Positions 1 to 8,155 of a stretch of 64,000 nucleotides of DNA are shown here, in pieces (positions within the stretch are counted from its first letter, which is position 1; each line of letters starts with the position of its first letter). A model generated the notes under the pieces. That model was not told the origin of the DNA. It ran no database searches and worked only from the letters and a program-made list of their open reading frames with translations. The stretch is from positions 1,302,001 through 1,366,000 of the forward strand of contig NZ_CP022336.1 of assembly GCF_002218195.1 (NCBI RefSeq), read 5' to 3'. Both the position numbers and the translations under genes were made by a program. Source of the DNA: Sphingorhabdus sp. SMR4y. GTDB lineage: Bacteria > Pseudomonadota > Alphaproteobacteria > Sphingomonadales > Sphingomonadaceae.

Positions 1-252
1 GCGCTCGACAAGCGGCACCGGCGCGTACCAGGAGCCCTTTTCTCCCGCCGCTTTCAGGCCCGCCGCCGACCATTGGCTGGCGATATAATTGACGGTCTTG
101 TTTTCTCCCGTCGTGCCCGGCTCGCGCCCCTCGAAGCCATCCCCCGCCAGTATCTCGATATGCCGTAACATATCGGCTTCGTTTATCGGCTGCGCGCGGG
201 CCGCTCCGGTAAAGACAAGGCCGGCAAAAAGCAGAACAACGACAAAACGCAT
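1..252 (-). CDS. M28-family metallopeptidase, N-terminal part (runs off window)
   Basis: The window holds the first 84 codons, read leftward from the ATG at 252; the gene continues beyond base 1. Residues 1-19 form a clear Sec signal peptide (MRFVVV, hydrophobic core, then GAARAQ), so the product is exported. The mature start contains a stretch with FEGREPGT followed by GENK. That matches FEGRAPGT and GEEK in the M28 lipoprotein encoded at 9155-10834, a block typical of the region before the PA domain in this peptidase group. The catalytic domain is not visible, so function rests on this N-terminal resemblance. The SPFH gene is divergent, about 100 bases away. Confidence 0.7.
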   Translation of the reverse strand, partial: MRFVVVLLFAGLVFTGAARAQPINEADMLRHIEILAGDGFEGREPGTTGENKTVNYIASQWSAAGLKAAGEKGSWYAPVPLVER

Positions 253-351
253 AGAAACAACCCTGGTATCAGCCTGAAAAATTCGCTTTTTCCTTGGCAA
301 TATCCAGCAATTAATCAATGATAATGCGACGGTTCGCGGAGGAGAATGGAA

Positions 352-1320
352 ATGGACGTTTCACTGTTGTTATTGGTGCTGCTGGTCACCATCATCTATC
401 TGTTCGCAAGTATCAAGATCGTCCGGCAAGGCTATCACTATACGATCGAATATTTTGGTCGGTTCACGACAATCGCCCAGCCGGGGTTCAACTTCTATCC
501 GGCATTTCTCTATCGGGTCGGCCGCAAGGTCAACATGATGGAACAGGTGCTGGACATTCCGGGACAGGAAATCATCACCAAGGACAATGCGATGATCTCC
601 ACCGACGGCGTGGTATTCTTCCAGGTACTCGAAGCGGCCAAGGCCGCCTATGAAGTCAATGATCTGTACAACGCGATCCTCAATCTCGTCACCACCAATC
701 TGCGCACGGTCATGGGCTCGATGGATCTCGACGAGACCTTGTCAAAACGGGACGAAATCAACGCACGGCTGCTGACCGTGATCGACGATGCCACAACGCC
801 CTGGGGGATCAAGATCACCCGTGTCGAGATCAAGGACATCCGTCCGCCGCAGGATATCGTCAATGCGATGGCGCGGCAAATGAAGGCCGAGCGCGAGAAA
901 CGCGCCAATATCCTCGACGCAGAAGGTGCCCGGGCCTCCGAAATCCTCCGCTCGGAAGGCGAGAAACAGGGTCAGATCCTGCAGGCAGAAGGCCGCAAGG
1001 AATCGGCCTTCCTCGATGCCGAAGCGCGCGAACGGGAAGCCCAGGCCGAAGCAAAAGCGACCCAGATGGTGTCCGAAGCCATAGCCGGGGGCAACGCGCA
1101 GGCGATCAATTATTTTATCGCCCAGGACTATGTGAAGGCGGTTGAAAAATTTGCCACCTCGCCAAATGCAAAAACCATATTATTCCCGGTAGAGGCGACC
1201 CAGCTGATCGGATCACTCGGCGGCATCGGCGCGCTTGCCAAGGAGGCACTGGGCGAAGACGGGCACGCCATCACGCCCCCGCCCCGGCGCAAGGGCCCGT
1301 TTGACAATCAGGATCAGTGA
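352..1320 (+). CDS. SPFH/Band 7 (stomatin/QmcA-like) membrane protein
   Basis: Stomatin-type scaffold of the inner membrane, 322 residues from this start. An N-terminal membrane segment (about residues 3-22) is followed by the Band 7 domain (motifs GRF, QPGFNF, TKDN, DLDETLSKRDEIN) and a long Ala/Glu/Lys/Arg coiled coil (about 180-240), as in QmcA/HflK relatives. An ATG also lies at 346, but the strong GGAGGAG at 338-344 is only one base from it and seven bases from the ATG at 352, so 352 is preferred. It forms a pair with the nfeD-like gene 26 bases downstream. SPFH-NfeD pairs are widespread and linked to membrane quality control. No protease domain is present. Confidence 0.9.
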   Translation: MDVSLLLLVLLVTIIYLFASIKIVRQGYHYTIEYFGRFTTIAQPGFNFYPAFLYRVGRKVNMMEQVLDIPGQEIITKDNAMISTDGVVFFQVLEAAKAAYEVNDLYNAILNLVTTNLRTVMGSMDLDETLSKRDEINARLLTVIDDATTPWGIKITRVEIKDIRPPQDIVNAMARQMKAEREKRANILDAEGARASEILRSEGEKQGQILQAEGRKESAFLDAEAREREAQAEAKATQMVSEAIAGGNAQAINYFIAQDYVKAVEKFATSPNAKTILFPVEATQLIGSLGGIGALAKEALGEDGHAITPPPRRKGPFDNQDQ

Positions 1321-1346
1321 GACCGGCAACAGGCGGAGCATGAGCC

Positions 1347-1826
1347 ATGGATGATATCACACTGAATAACCCGGAATATCTCTGGCTGGGATTGGCCGCC
1401 TTGCTCGCACTCGCCGAATTGTTCGTGCCCGGCGTCTTCCTGATCTGGGTGGCGGCGGCCGCGGCGGTGACTGGAGTCCTGTCGCTTTTCATCGACATGA
1501 CTTTTGCCGGTCAGCTCACGGTATTCGGCCTTGCCACCGTCGCCGCTGTGCTCGGAGGACGGCGCTGGTACCTGACGCATAAGGTCGAGAGCGAAAATCC
1601 GCTGCTCAACAATCGCTCGGCGCAGCTGGTCGGCAAAACCGTGACTATAGTCGAGGCGGTTTCAGCAACCAGCGGGCGCGCAAAAGTGGCCGATGGCGTA
1701 TGGCCGGCAACAGGCCCGGACCTTAAAAAGGGCACGGTTGCCAGGATTGCCGCGGTAGAAGGTGGGGTCCTGCGGCTGGAAGCACTGGAGAGTCCCGTTC
1801 AACAGGACACCAAGCCTATTTCCTGA
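1347..1826 (+). CDS. NfeD-like membrane protein
   Basis: Short NfeD partner of the SPFH protein encoded just upstream, 159 residues. Three closely packed hydrophobic segments (about residues 13-80) are followed by a soluble C-terminal beta-rich domain (about 95-150) containing LVGKTV, SGRAKV and GDGVW-type features of the NfeD OB-fold. It lacks the ClpP-class serine protease domain of long NfeD proteins. A GGAG at 1334 precedes the start. The last 11 bases overlap the convergent small gene ending at 1816. SPFH/NfeD pairs are thought to assemble at membrane microdomains; that role is inferred from the family. Confidence 0.85.
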   Translation: MDDITLNNPEYLWLGLAALLALAELFVPGVFLIWVAAAAAVTGVLSLFIDMTFAGQLTVFGLATVAAVLGGRRWYLTHKVESENPLLNNRSAQLVGKTVTIVEAVSATSGRAKVADGVWPATGPDLKKGTVARIAAVEGGVLRLEALESPVQQDTKPIS

Positions 1827-2196
1827 AGAACCCCTTCGCCATATCGGTGAGATCATTGATCGGATTGCCATCGCCGTCCCGGTCCAGAAAACCGGTCATT
1901 TTACCGAGCAGCCCGTCTTCACCGCCCAGCTTGTCTATCAGGCTGCCCTCGCCATCCAGACCGGCTTTCTCCGCCATGGCGGGCAACAGTCCTTTGAGCT
2001 TCTCGGGATCGACGCCGGCCTCGGCCGCGGCTTCCTTGATTGCAGCCATCTTGTCGGTGCCGTCGTCGCGCAATTTCGCGAATAGTGCCTCACCGCCCCT
2101 TTTGGCTTCGTCCGCCGTCATTCCGGCCTTCTCGGCGATTTCGTCAATGCTGAAATTTTCAGGCAGCATTGCCATTACTTTGTCGAGCATGTTCAT
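1816..2196 (-). CDS. Small acidic protein with EF-hand/dockerin-like C-terminal loop
   Basis: 126 residues with no signal peptide. The body is helical and rich in Ala, Glu, Asp and Lys (several AEKAG/AEAG patches), and the C-terminus carries DRDGDGNPINDL followed by MAKGFF. That 12-residue loop has Asp at 1, 3, 5 and 11, Gly at 6 and Asn at 7, as in dockerin or EF-hand calcium loops. The neighbouring DUF937 protein ends in a nearly identical arrangement. A GGGGAA Shine-Dalgarno lies before the ATG at 2196. Function unknown. It lies 29 bases downstream of the DUF937 gene, so the two are probably cotranscribed. Confidence 0.8.
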   Translation of the reverse strand: MNMLDKVMAMLPENFSIDEIAEKAGMTADEAKRGGEALFAKLRDDGTDKMAAIKEAAAEAGVDPEKLKGLLPAMAEKAGLDGEGSLIDKLGGEDGLLGKMTGFLDRDGDGNPINDLTDMAKGFFRK

Positions 2197-2225
2197 CGTG
2201 TTTCCCCTTCCAGATCAAGCGAACT

Positions 2226-2810
2226 CTAGCGGACCAGCTTGCCGGCCATTCCGATAATATCATCCAGCGGATTGCCGTCCCCGTTCAGGTCGAGCAGCGA
2301 ACCGATGCCACCCATTCCCCCCGAAGACGCATTATTGCCGCCGCCCAGCAAACCGCCGATCAGTCCACCAAGACCGCCACCATTGCTGGTTCCACCAGCA
2401 CCACCGCCGCTTTGCTTGGCCATATAGCCGGCGACCATCATCGCCACGACCGGCAGCATTTTCTTCAGCAGGTCGCTGCTGATCCCGGTCTGTTGCTCCG
2501 CCCCTGCGGCAACGGTGCGGCTGACTTCCTTGGAACCGAAAATCTGGCCGAGCACTTCATTGCCCTTGCTCACCGGGGTCGGCTCCGTGCCGAGCACGCT
2601 ATCGAGCAAGCCGCCGCCGCCAAGCTGGCCGAGCAACCCGCCGAGACCGTCCAGACCGCTTGGCTGGGCCTGTGTCGTTTTCTTGAAACCACCCAATATG
2701 GCGGGCAACAATGCCGCAGCGCCAGCCTCGGCAACGCTTTCATTGATACCCAATTCCTTGGCCATTGTTCCGATGCCGCCCGACTGTTGCAACGCATCCA
2801 TGATATTCAT
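2226..2810 (-). CDS. DUF937 (YidB-like) family protein
   Basis: 194 residues from the ATG at 2810, which has GAGGAG upstream; the open frame reaches 2840 but without better signals. The N-terminal half (MNIMDALQQSGG, then ALLPAILGGF) matches DUF937. The middle is Gly-rich (GGGLGGLIGGLLGGG), and the C-terminus has DLNGDGNPLDDI plus MAGKLV, a calcium-loop-like motif shared with the adjacent 126-residue protein. DUF937 proteins have no agreed biochemical role. The Gly-rich repeats and terminal loop suggest a self-associating or cation-responsive protein, which is inference only. Confidence 0.85.
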   Translation of the reverse strand: MNIMDALQQSGGIGTMAKELGINESVAEAGAAALLPAILGGFKKTTQAQPSGLDGLGGLLGQLGGGGLLDSVLGTEPTPVSKGNEVLGQIFGSKEVSRTVAAGAEQQTGISSDLLKKMLPVVAMMVAGYMAKQSGGGAGGTSNGGGLGGLIGGLLGGGNNASSGGMGGIGSLLDLNGDGNPLDDIIGMAGKLVR

Positions 2811-3059
2811 CGTCAATCTCCTCATCCGCCACATCGGCACGCTCTGATTCTTTGCTTGCTAAGTCCCTAGCACAGTTTTGGGCCAGAAACCGCCTAAAGC
2901 GCGGTGTTACGAGTATTTACAGGGGATTAGTGGCATATATGCGTGCGAAGAGACGAAGGACAATTGACAGGACAACCACTTGCTCCGAAACGAATAGCAA
3001 GGGTGTGGCCACATAATAGATCAATTCGGAGTCCCCCCAGAAGTATAGAGGAGCATGAC

Positions 3060-3431
3060 ATGAGTATTTTCGGAAAAATCAAGAACGCGATCTTTGGCGG
3101 TGAAGCCAAGGCAGCAGAACCCGAAGCCAAAACGGCGGCCAAACCCGCCGCAGCCGCTCCGGCCGAGCGGGCAGCGATCAGCGAAGTCGACGTGGCCTCG
3201 CGGCTCGACAATATTCCGGGGTCGGACAAGCTCAACTGGCGCACCTCGATCGTCGACCTGATGAAGCTGGTCCAGATTGACGCCAGCTATGGCAACCGCA
3301 AGGAACTCGCGCAGGAACTCGGCAACAGCGACTATAGCGGGTCGGCCGAGGACAATATCCTGCTGCACAAGCAGGTCATGAACAAGATTGCGGCCGCCGG
3401 CGGTATCGTTCCGGCCGATCTCAAAGACTAA
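3060..3431 (+). CDS. DUF3597 family protein
   Basis: 123 residues beginning MSIFGKIKNAIFG, then an Ala/Lys/Glu/Pro-rich linker (about 15-40), then a compact C-terminal domain with LNWRTSIVDLMKL, RKELAQELG and LHKQVMNKIA, the hallmark of DUF3597. An AGAGGAG ribosome-binding site at about 3047-3053 fixes the ATG at 3060; the open frame extends upstream to 2943 with nothing to support that start. The domain is common in alphaproteobacteria, sometimes fused to LysM, but no function is established. It stands alone, with 249 bases of upstream intergenic DNA separating it from the divergent DUF937 gene. Confidence 0.85.
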   Translation: MSIFGKIKNAIFGGEAKAAEPEAKTAAKPAAAAPAERAAISEVDVASRLDNIPGSDKLNWRTSIVDLMKLVQIDASYGNRKELAQELGNSDYSGSAEDNILLHKQVMNKIAAAGGIVPADLKD

Positions 3432-3471
3432 CCATCTGGACGACATGTCCGTTTGAATCTAGGCGGGGGCT

Positions 3472-4146
3472 GTGAGCGATCATGGCCCCCTTGCTTTTGC
3501 CCCTCTTCCCGCTGCGGAAGCGCCAAGAGGCTGCCGCCGCTGTCCGCGTCTGGTCGGCCTGCGCAAAAGCCTGCGCAAGAAACATCCGGACTGGTGGAAC
3601 GCGCCCGTCCCCGCCTTTGGCGATCCCGAGGCATGGCTGGCCATTGTAGGCCTCGCGCCGGGCACCGAGGGCGCGAACCGCACCGGCAGGCCCTTTACCG
3701 GGGACGCCTCGGGCGAAACGCTGTTCGCCACCCTCACCAAATATGATTTTGTGGACGGCGAATTCGCCAATGATCCCTCCGACGGTATCTCACTCAACGG
3801 CGCCATCATCCTCAACGCGGTCAAATGCCTGCCGCCGGAAAACAAACCGACCGGGGCGGAAATCAACAATTGCCGGGACTATCTCAAAAAACCCATCCGC
3901 GCCCTGCCCCGGCTGCGGGTCCTAGTGGCGCTGGGCAAAATCGCCCATGACAGCATCATTCGGATGGAGGGCCTGAGACTGGCGGACCACAAGTTCGCCC
4001 ATGGCGCAAAGCATTCTCTCTCCGGTAGCCGTGTTCTTATCGATAGCTATCACTGCAGCCGCTATAATCTGAATACCGGACGGTTGACCGTGGCGATGTT
4101 TGACGATATTTTTGATCTGGCCATCGATAGACGGCCCGATCAATAA
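3472..4146 (+). CDS. Uracil-DNA glycosylase, type 5 (UdgB-like)
   Basis: Base-excision repair glycosylase that removes uracil (and related deaminated bases) from DNA. The 224-residue product shows the family-5 signature GLAPGTEGANRTGRPFTGD near residue 61 and the second motif SYHCSRYNLNTGR near residue 190. Type 5 enzymes usually have HPSPLN at that point, so the Pro-to-Cys change is a minor variant. N-terminal CRRC and a later C fit the Fe-S cluster seen in families 4 and 5. The start is GTG at 3472 after a GGCGGGG stretch. Its 3' end overlaps the convergent L,D-transpeptidase gene by 7 bases. Confidence 0.88.
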   Translation: MSDHGPLAFAPLPAAEAPRGCRRCPRLVGLRKSLRKKHPDWWNAPVPAFGDPEAWLAIVGLAPGTEGANRTGRPFTGDASGETLFATLTKYDFVDGEFANDPSDGISLNGAIILNAVKCLPPENKPTGAEINNCRDYLKKPIRALPRLRVLVALGKIAHDSIIRMEGLRLADHKFAHGAKHSLSGSRVLIDSYHCSRYNLNTGRLTVAMFDDIFDLAIDRRPDQ

Positions 4147-4760
4147 ACCTCCGGTCGCCAATTCCGCGTCACCAGCACCTTGTCGCCCTTGCGGACATTG
4201 GCAAACAGCTTGCGCGCAAATTCCAGTGGCACTCCGATGCAACCGTGGGTTGCCGAGACACTGTCGACCTCCGCGCCATGGATCGCGACCCCCTTCCAGG
4301 TAAGCCGCAAATTATAAGGCATCGGAGCATTGTCATAAGTACTGCTATAATGGTCCGCGTCTTTTTCGAGGATCGGAAAAACGCCGGTGGGCGTGTCATA
4401 TTCCTCCCAGCCGCGGGTGATCCTGGTGCGGGCAATCTCGATACCCGCGCGATAGACGTAGAGCTGCTCCGCCTCCAGATCGACGACGATCTGCGCCGAC
4501 CCGCGCGCTCCACTCGCTCGGGCAAAGCTTTCGTCCCAGAAATGCTCGCCAAAATCGAGCGGCCGGTCGAGTTCGATATAATGCTCCACCGCGAATGGCG
4601 AGCGCGGTTCCTGCGGCGCGGCAGTGCGTGGAGAAGTCGCTGAACTCCCTGACTCATATTCGATGATAAAATCACTCTGGCCGAAGGACGGCGCAGATAT
4701 GGCGGTCATGGCAAGAATGAAGGCAGCAACCAGACCATGAAGCCAAATCCGGACGCGCAT
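4140..4760 (-). CDS. L,D-transpeptidase (YkuD domain), secreted
   Basis: Periplasmic peptidoglycan cross-linking or lipoprotein-anchoring enzyme. Residues 1-28 are a signal peptide (MRVRIWLHG, hydrophobic stretch, SFGQ). The YkuD domain occupies about 90-203 and holds the catalytic signature: His of AIHG, then 11 residues later SATHGCIGV with the nucleophilic Cys. 206 residues is typical for a minimal single-domain member. The ATG is only 2 bases after the aguB stop codon, so it is translated from the aguB message. Which cross-link it makes cannot be told from sequence. Confidence 0.9.
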   Translation of the reverse strand: MRVRIWLHGLVAAFILAMTAISAPSFGQSDFIIEYESGSSATSPRTAAPQEPRSPFAVEHYIELDRPLDFGEHFWDESFARASGARGSAQIVVDLEAEQLYVYRAGIEIARTRITRGWEEYDTPTGVFPILEKDADHYSSTYDNAPMPYNLRLTWKGVAIHGAEVDSVSATHGCIGVPLEFARKLFANVRKGDKVLVTRNWRPEVY

Positions 4761-4762
4761 GC

Positions 4763-5611
4763 CTATATATCCTCGGCCAGCCGCCCATAAAGCTCCGGTC
4801 GGCGGTCCCGGAAAAACCCCATGCCGGCGCGGTGCTTGCGGGCCTGTTCGAGATCAAGCGATGCCGTCAGCACGCCTGTCTCCTGCGAGCCATATTCAGC
4901 CACCAGATCGCCCCATTCATTGGTGATGAAACTGTGGCCGTAAAACGCCTGGTCGTCTTCCAAACCGATGCGGTTGCTGGCCACCACCGGCATACAGTTG
5001 CTTACCGCATGGCCCTGCATCGCCCGTCGCCACATGCGGCTGGTGTCGAGGTCGGCGTCATAGGGTTCTGAGCCGATTGCCGTGGGATAGAATAGAATTT
5101 CCGCACCCATCAGCGCCATCGCCCGCGCGGTTTCCGGATACCATTGGTCCCAGCAGATACCGACGCCGATCCGCGTACCGAACACGTCCCAGACCTTGAA
5201 TCCCGTATTGCCGGGGCGGAAATAAAATTTCTCCTCATAGCCGGGACCGTCGGGAATATGGCTCTTGCGATAGACCCCCATGATCTCCCCGTCGGGATCG
5301 ATCATCGCGAGGCTATTATAATAATGCTGACCGTCGCGTTCGAAAAAACTCGCCGGAATGGCGACGCCATATTGCTTGGCGAGCTTCTGCATCGCCAGCA
5401 CCGGCGTGCTTTCGCTCAGCGGCTGGGCTAGGCCAAACAGCGCTTCTTCCTCGGTCTTGCAGAAATAGGGGCCGGCAAACAGTTCCGGCGGCAGGATGAT
5501 TTGCGCGCCCTGTTCCGCCGCTTCGGCGACAAGGCCACTGACGGCAAAGATATTCGTCTGTTTGTCGCCGCCCAGGGGCAGCTGCAGGGCCGCTACGCTT
5601 ATATTGGTCAT
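4763..5611 (-). CDS. aguB: N-carbamoylputrescine amidase
   Basis: Nitrilase-superfamily hydrolase converting N-carbamoylputrescine to putrescine, CO2 and ammonia. At 282 residues it shows the Glu-Lys-Cys triad in context: Glu in PPELFAG (about 43), Lys in YRKSHIPDGPGY (about 117) and Cys in GICWDQWYPE (about 152). The IPDGPGYEEKFYF and YPTAIGSEP stretches are typical of the putrescine-forming branch, not of general beta-ureidopropionases. The preceding enzyme AguA is encoded at 8156-9139 on the same strand with two genes between. The arginine decarboxylase that would supply agmatine is not in the window. Confidence 0.9.
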   Translation of the reverse strand: MTNISVAALQLPLGGDKQTNIFAVSGLVAEAAEQGAQIILPPELFAGPYFCKTEEEALFGLAQPLSESTPVLAMQKLAKQYGVAIPASFFERDGQHYYNSLAMIDPDGEIMGVYRKSHIPDGPGYEEKFYFRPGNTGFKVWDVFGTRIGVGICWDQWYPETARAMALMGAEILFYPTAIGSEPYDADLDTSRMWRRAMQGHAVSNCMPVVASNRIGLEDDQAFYGHSFITNEWGDLVAEYGSQETGVLTASLDLEQARKHRAGMGFFRDRRPELYGRLAEDI

Positions 5612-5629
5612 AGCGGCCCTGATAGCGGT

Positions 5630-6481
5630 TTAGGGAAGCTTCTTAAACAATAATGTCATCCGGTCGGATTCGCCGATCGCTTCATATTTCGCTTTGTCGG
5701 CATCACCCTCGGCAAAGCGCGGCGGCAAGGTCCAGACGCCTTTGGGGTAATCCGCGCTATCCTTTGGATTGGCGTTCACCTCGGACTGCTTGACCAGTTC
5801 AAAGCCATGGGCTTCCATGAAATTCACAACCGTATCGGTCCGGAGATAACCGCGACCGCCGTCGGCATAGCTGAACGGAGCATCATCCTTGGCCCGGTGC
5901 TGGACGATGCCGATCGTGCCATCCTCTTTCAGCAATCTGCGCAGCGCCTTGATCTCGCTGTCGGCGACATTCCAGCGCATCAGATTGTGCATCATCCGCG
6001 GGATCAAGACAAAATCGACGCTGCCCGCCAGTTCATCGCTAATTTCGCCCGTGGTCAGGCCCTTGAATTTGTCTGCCGGAAGCCCGGTCATCTCGGCAAC
6101 TTTGGTCGGGAATTCAGCCCCCCATTTGGCCATTGCAGTCTTGCGATCTTCCGGAAAAGGAAGCGGGGCCGGATCAAAATTCACTCCGATATACTGCCCT
6201 TTTTCGGCCAGATAGGGCGCGAGGATTTTCGTGTACCAGCCGCCGCCCGGCGCATATTCCGCGACCGTCTGATCCGGTGTGACGCCAAAAAAAGCGAGCG
6301 TCTCGGCCGGGTGCCGATAGACATCACGGGCCTTGTCGTCCGCGCGCCGCTCATGATCCAGAACCGCCTGCAGGCTTGCATCCGTCATGGCGGTGCTCTC
6401 TTTCCCGTGATCATTGGCGGTAGCCGGAGCAGTGGCGCCCAGCATCGCCAGCGCCGCGCTTGCCATCAGTAATGTCTTCAT
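5630..6481 (-). CDS. Secreted class I SAM-dependent methyltransferase-like protein
   Basis: 283 residues from the ATG at 6481, preceded by AGAGGAA; the frame stays open to 6550 but the signal peptide (MKTLLMASAALAMLG, ATAPATAND) defines the start. The mature part resembles periplasmic methyltransferase-like proteins of proteobacteria: RDVYRHPAETLAFFGV, then VAEYAPGGGWYTKILAPYL as a modified SAM loop, and FVLIPRMMHNLMRW. AdoMet is not normally available in the periplasm, so activity is uncertain although the fold is recognisable. It sits between aguB (18 bases downstream) and the FMN protein. Confidence 0.82.
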   Translation of the reverse strand: MKTLLMASAALAMLGATAPATANDHGKESTAMTDASLQAVLDHERRADDKARDVYRHPAETLAFFGVTPDQTVAEYAPGGGWYTKILAPYLAEKGQYIGVNFDPAPLPFPEDRKTAMAKWGAEFPTKVAEMTGLPADKFKGLTTGEISDELAGSVDFVLIPRMMHNLMRWNVADSEIKALRRLLKEDGTIGIVQHRAKDDAPFSYADGGRGYLRTDTVVNFMEAHGFELVKQSEVNANPKDSADYPKGVWTLPPRFAEGDADKAKYEAIGESDRMTLLFKKLP

Positions 6482-6556
6482 TTTGTCATTCCTCTCAGAT
6501 TTCCGATATTTTCCGGCCTCCAATCCTACGCGAGGCCGGTCAGGACTCAATATATA

Positions 6557-8077
6557 TTAACGGGCCTTTTCCATAGATGCCCTATATTGCGGCAAGATCT
6601 CGGGCCGCGGATATAGTTCATCATAAGGCACGGACTTTCCGGTATCCTGCACGATCCGGACATGTTTCCGGCTCAGTTTGCGTGGTTCATCGACGCCACA
6701 GCTATGCGCAATCACCTCGACCTCGTGCACGATATTTTTGCAGTAATTGGCCACTTTCACCTTCTTGTCCTGCGGATCGAGACCCCGCTGCAGCCGGGGG
6801 TTATGCGTGGTCACTCCGGTCGGACAGGTGTTCATGTTGCATTTCAGCGACTGGATACAGCCGAGCGAGAACATGAAACCCCGCGCAGTATTGACGAAGT
6901 CGGCGCCGGCACAAATCGCCCATGCCGCGCTTGACGGCGTAATCCGCTTGCCCGAAGCAATAATCTTTATCCGGTCGCGCAACCCATAGCGGTGAAAAAT
7001 ATCGGACAGCATCGGCAGGCTTTCCTTCAGCTGCAAACCGACATTGTCCATCAGCGGCATCGGGGCAGCACCGGTGCCGCCGTCGCCACCGTCCAGCGTG
7101 AAGAAATCCGGCGCGCTTTCTATCCCGCGCCTGTGGATCGCCTCGCACAAGTCTTCCAGCCAGCCATAGGCGCCAACCACCGCCTTGATCCCGGTCGGCT
7201 TGCCGGTTACATCCCGGACATGATGGATGAAGTCGAGCAGATCATCGACGCTGTTCACTTCGGGATGACGATTGGGCGAGATGCTCGGCTGCCCCTCGGT
7301 GATGCCACGGATTTCCGCTATCATCCGGTTCACTTTTTCGCCGGGCAATATTCCGCCCTTGCCCGGTTTGGCCCCTTGTGACAATTTGATCTCGAACATT
7401 CTGACCTGCTCGTGCGCCGCCACCGCCCGCAGCTTCTCGTCGCTCAGACTGCCGTCGGTATCGCGCACACCATATTTCGCAGTGCCGATCTGGAAGACGA
7501 TGTCGCACCCTCCTTCGAGATGGAAGGGCGAAAGACCACCCTCCCCGGTGTTCAGCCAACATCCGGCCAGCTTCGCGCCATGCGACAAGGCCTGGACCGC
7601 GGGCACCGACAAGGCTCCAAAACTCATTGCGGAAATATTGAAGAAGGATCTGGTCTCGTACGGATGTCGCGAATACGGCCCGATCGTGCAGGTCGTGGTT
7701 TCCGCCGCATCGCTTTCCAGCGTAGGAAACGGAACGTTGACGAAAATCGCCGTGCCCGGTGGATCAAGACTTTTCGTCGATCCGAAGGCAATCGTATTGT
7801 CCAGTCCCTTGCCCGCCCGCTCGACCCATTCCCGCTCGGCCCGGTTGAACGGCATTTCCTCGCGGTCCATGGCGAAGAAATATTGCCGGAAGAACTCGCC
7901 GAGTTCAGAGAATATATGCCGGAACCGGCCAATAACCGGATAGTTGCGGCGCACCGCATCCTGCTTCTGGTTGACGTCGATGATGAACATGACGACCATA
8001 GCGGCCAGTCCCAGCCCGAGCAGAAGGACGAAAATATAGGTCAGCGCGCTCAATACGCCCAATATGCCGTCGGTCAT
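6557..8077 (-). CDS. FMN-binding glutamate synthase-domain protein, membrane-anchored
   Basis: 506 residues. An N-terminal membrane segment (about 8-35) is followed by the FMN/3Fe-4S synthase domain of GltB: FNISAMSFGALS, NTGEGGLSPFH, KPGKGGILPGEK and DGGDGGTGAAP are all visible. LGCIQSLKCNMNTCPTGV gives the three Cys of the 3Fe-4S cluster. The amidotransferase and C-terminal GXGXG domains of full GltB are absent, as in this widespread short family, whose substrate is unknown. A TTG at 8080 precedes the ATG at 8077; the ATG is chosen. Glutamate formation should not be assumed. Confidence 0.88.
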   Translation of the reverse strand: MTDGILGVLSALTYIFVLLLGLGLAAMVVMFIIDVNQKQDAVRRNYPVIGRFRHIFSELGEFFRQYFFAMDREEMPFNRAEREWVERAGKGLDNTIAFGSTKSLDPPGTAIFVNVPFPTLESDAAETTTCTIGPYSRHPYETRSFFNISAMSFGALSVPAVQALSHGAKLAGCWLNTGEGGLSPFHLEGGCDIVFQIGTAKYGVRDTDGSLSDEKLRAVAAHEQVRMFEIKLSQGAKPGKGGILPGEKVNRMIAEIRGITEGQPSISPNRHPEVNSVDDLLDFIHHVRDVTGKPTGIKAVVGAYGWLEDLCEAIHRRGIESAPDFFTLDGGDGGTGAAPMPLMDNVGLQLKESLPMLSDIFHRYGLRDRIKIIASGKRITPSSAAWAICAGADFVNTARGFMFSLGCIQSLKCNMNTCPTGVTTHNPRLQRGLDPQDKKVKVANYCKNIVHEVEVIAHSCGVDEPRKLSRKHVRIVQDTGKSVPYDELYPRPEILPQYRASMEKAR

Positions 8078-8155
8078 CAAACACCCTTTCGCTAAGCGCC
8101 CGAGACTAGCATCTTGCGCCCTCCCGACAAGGGTTCGCGCAAATTTCGCTTCGCG

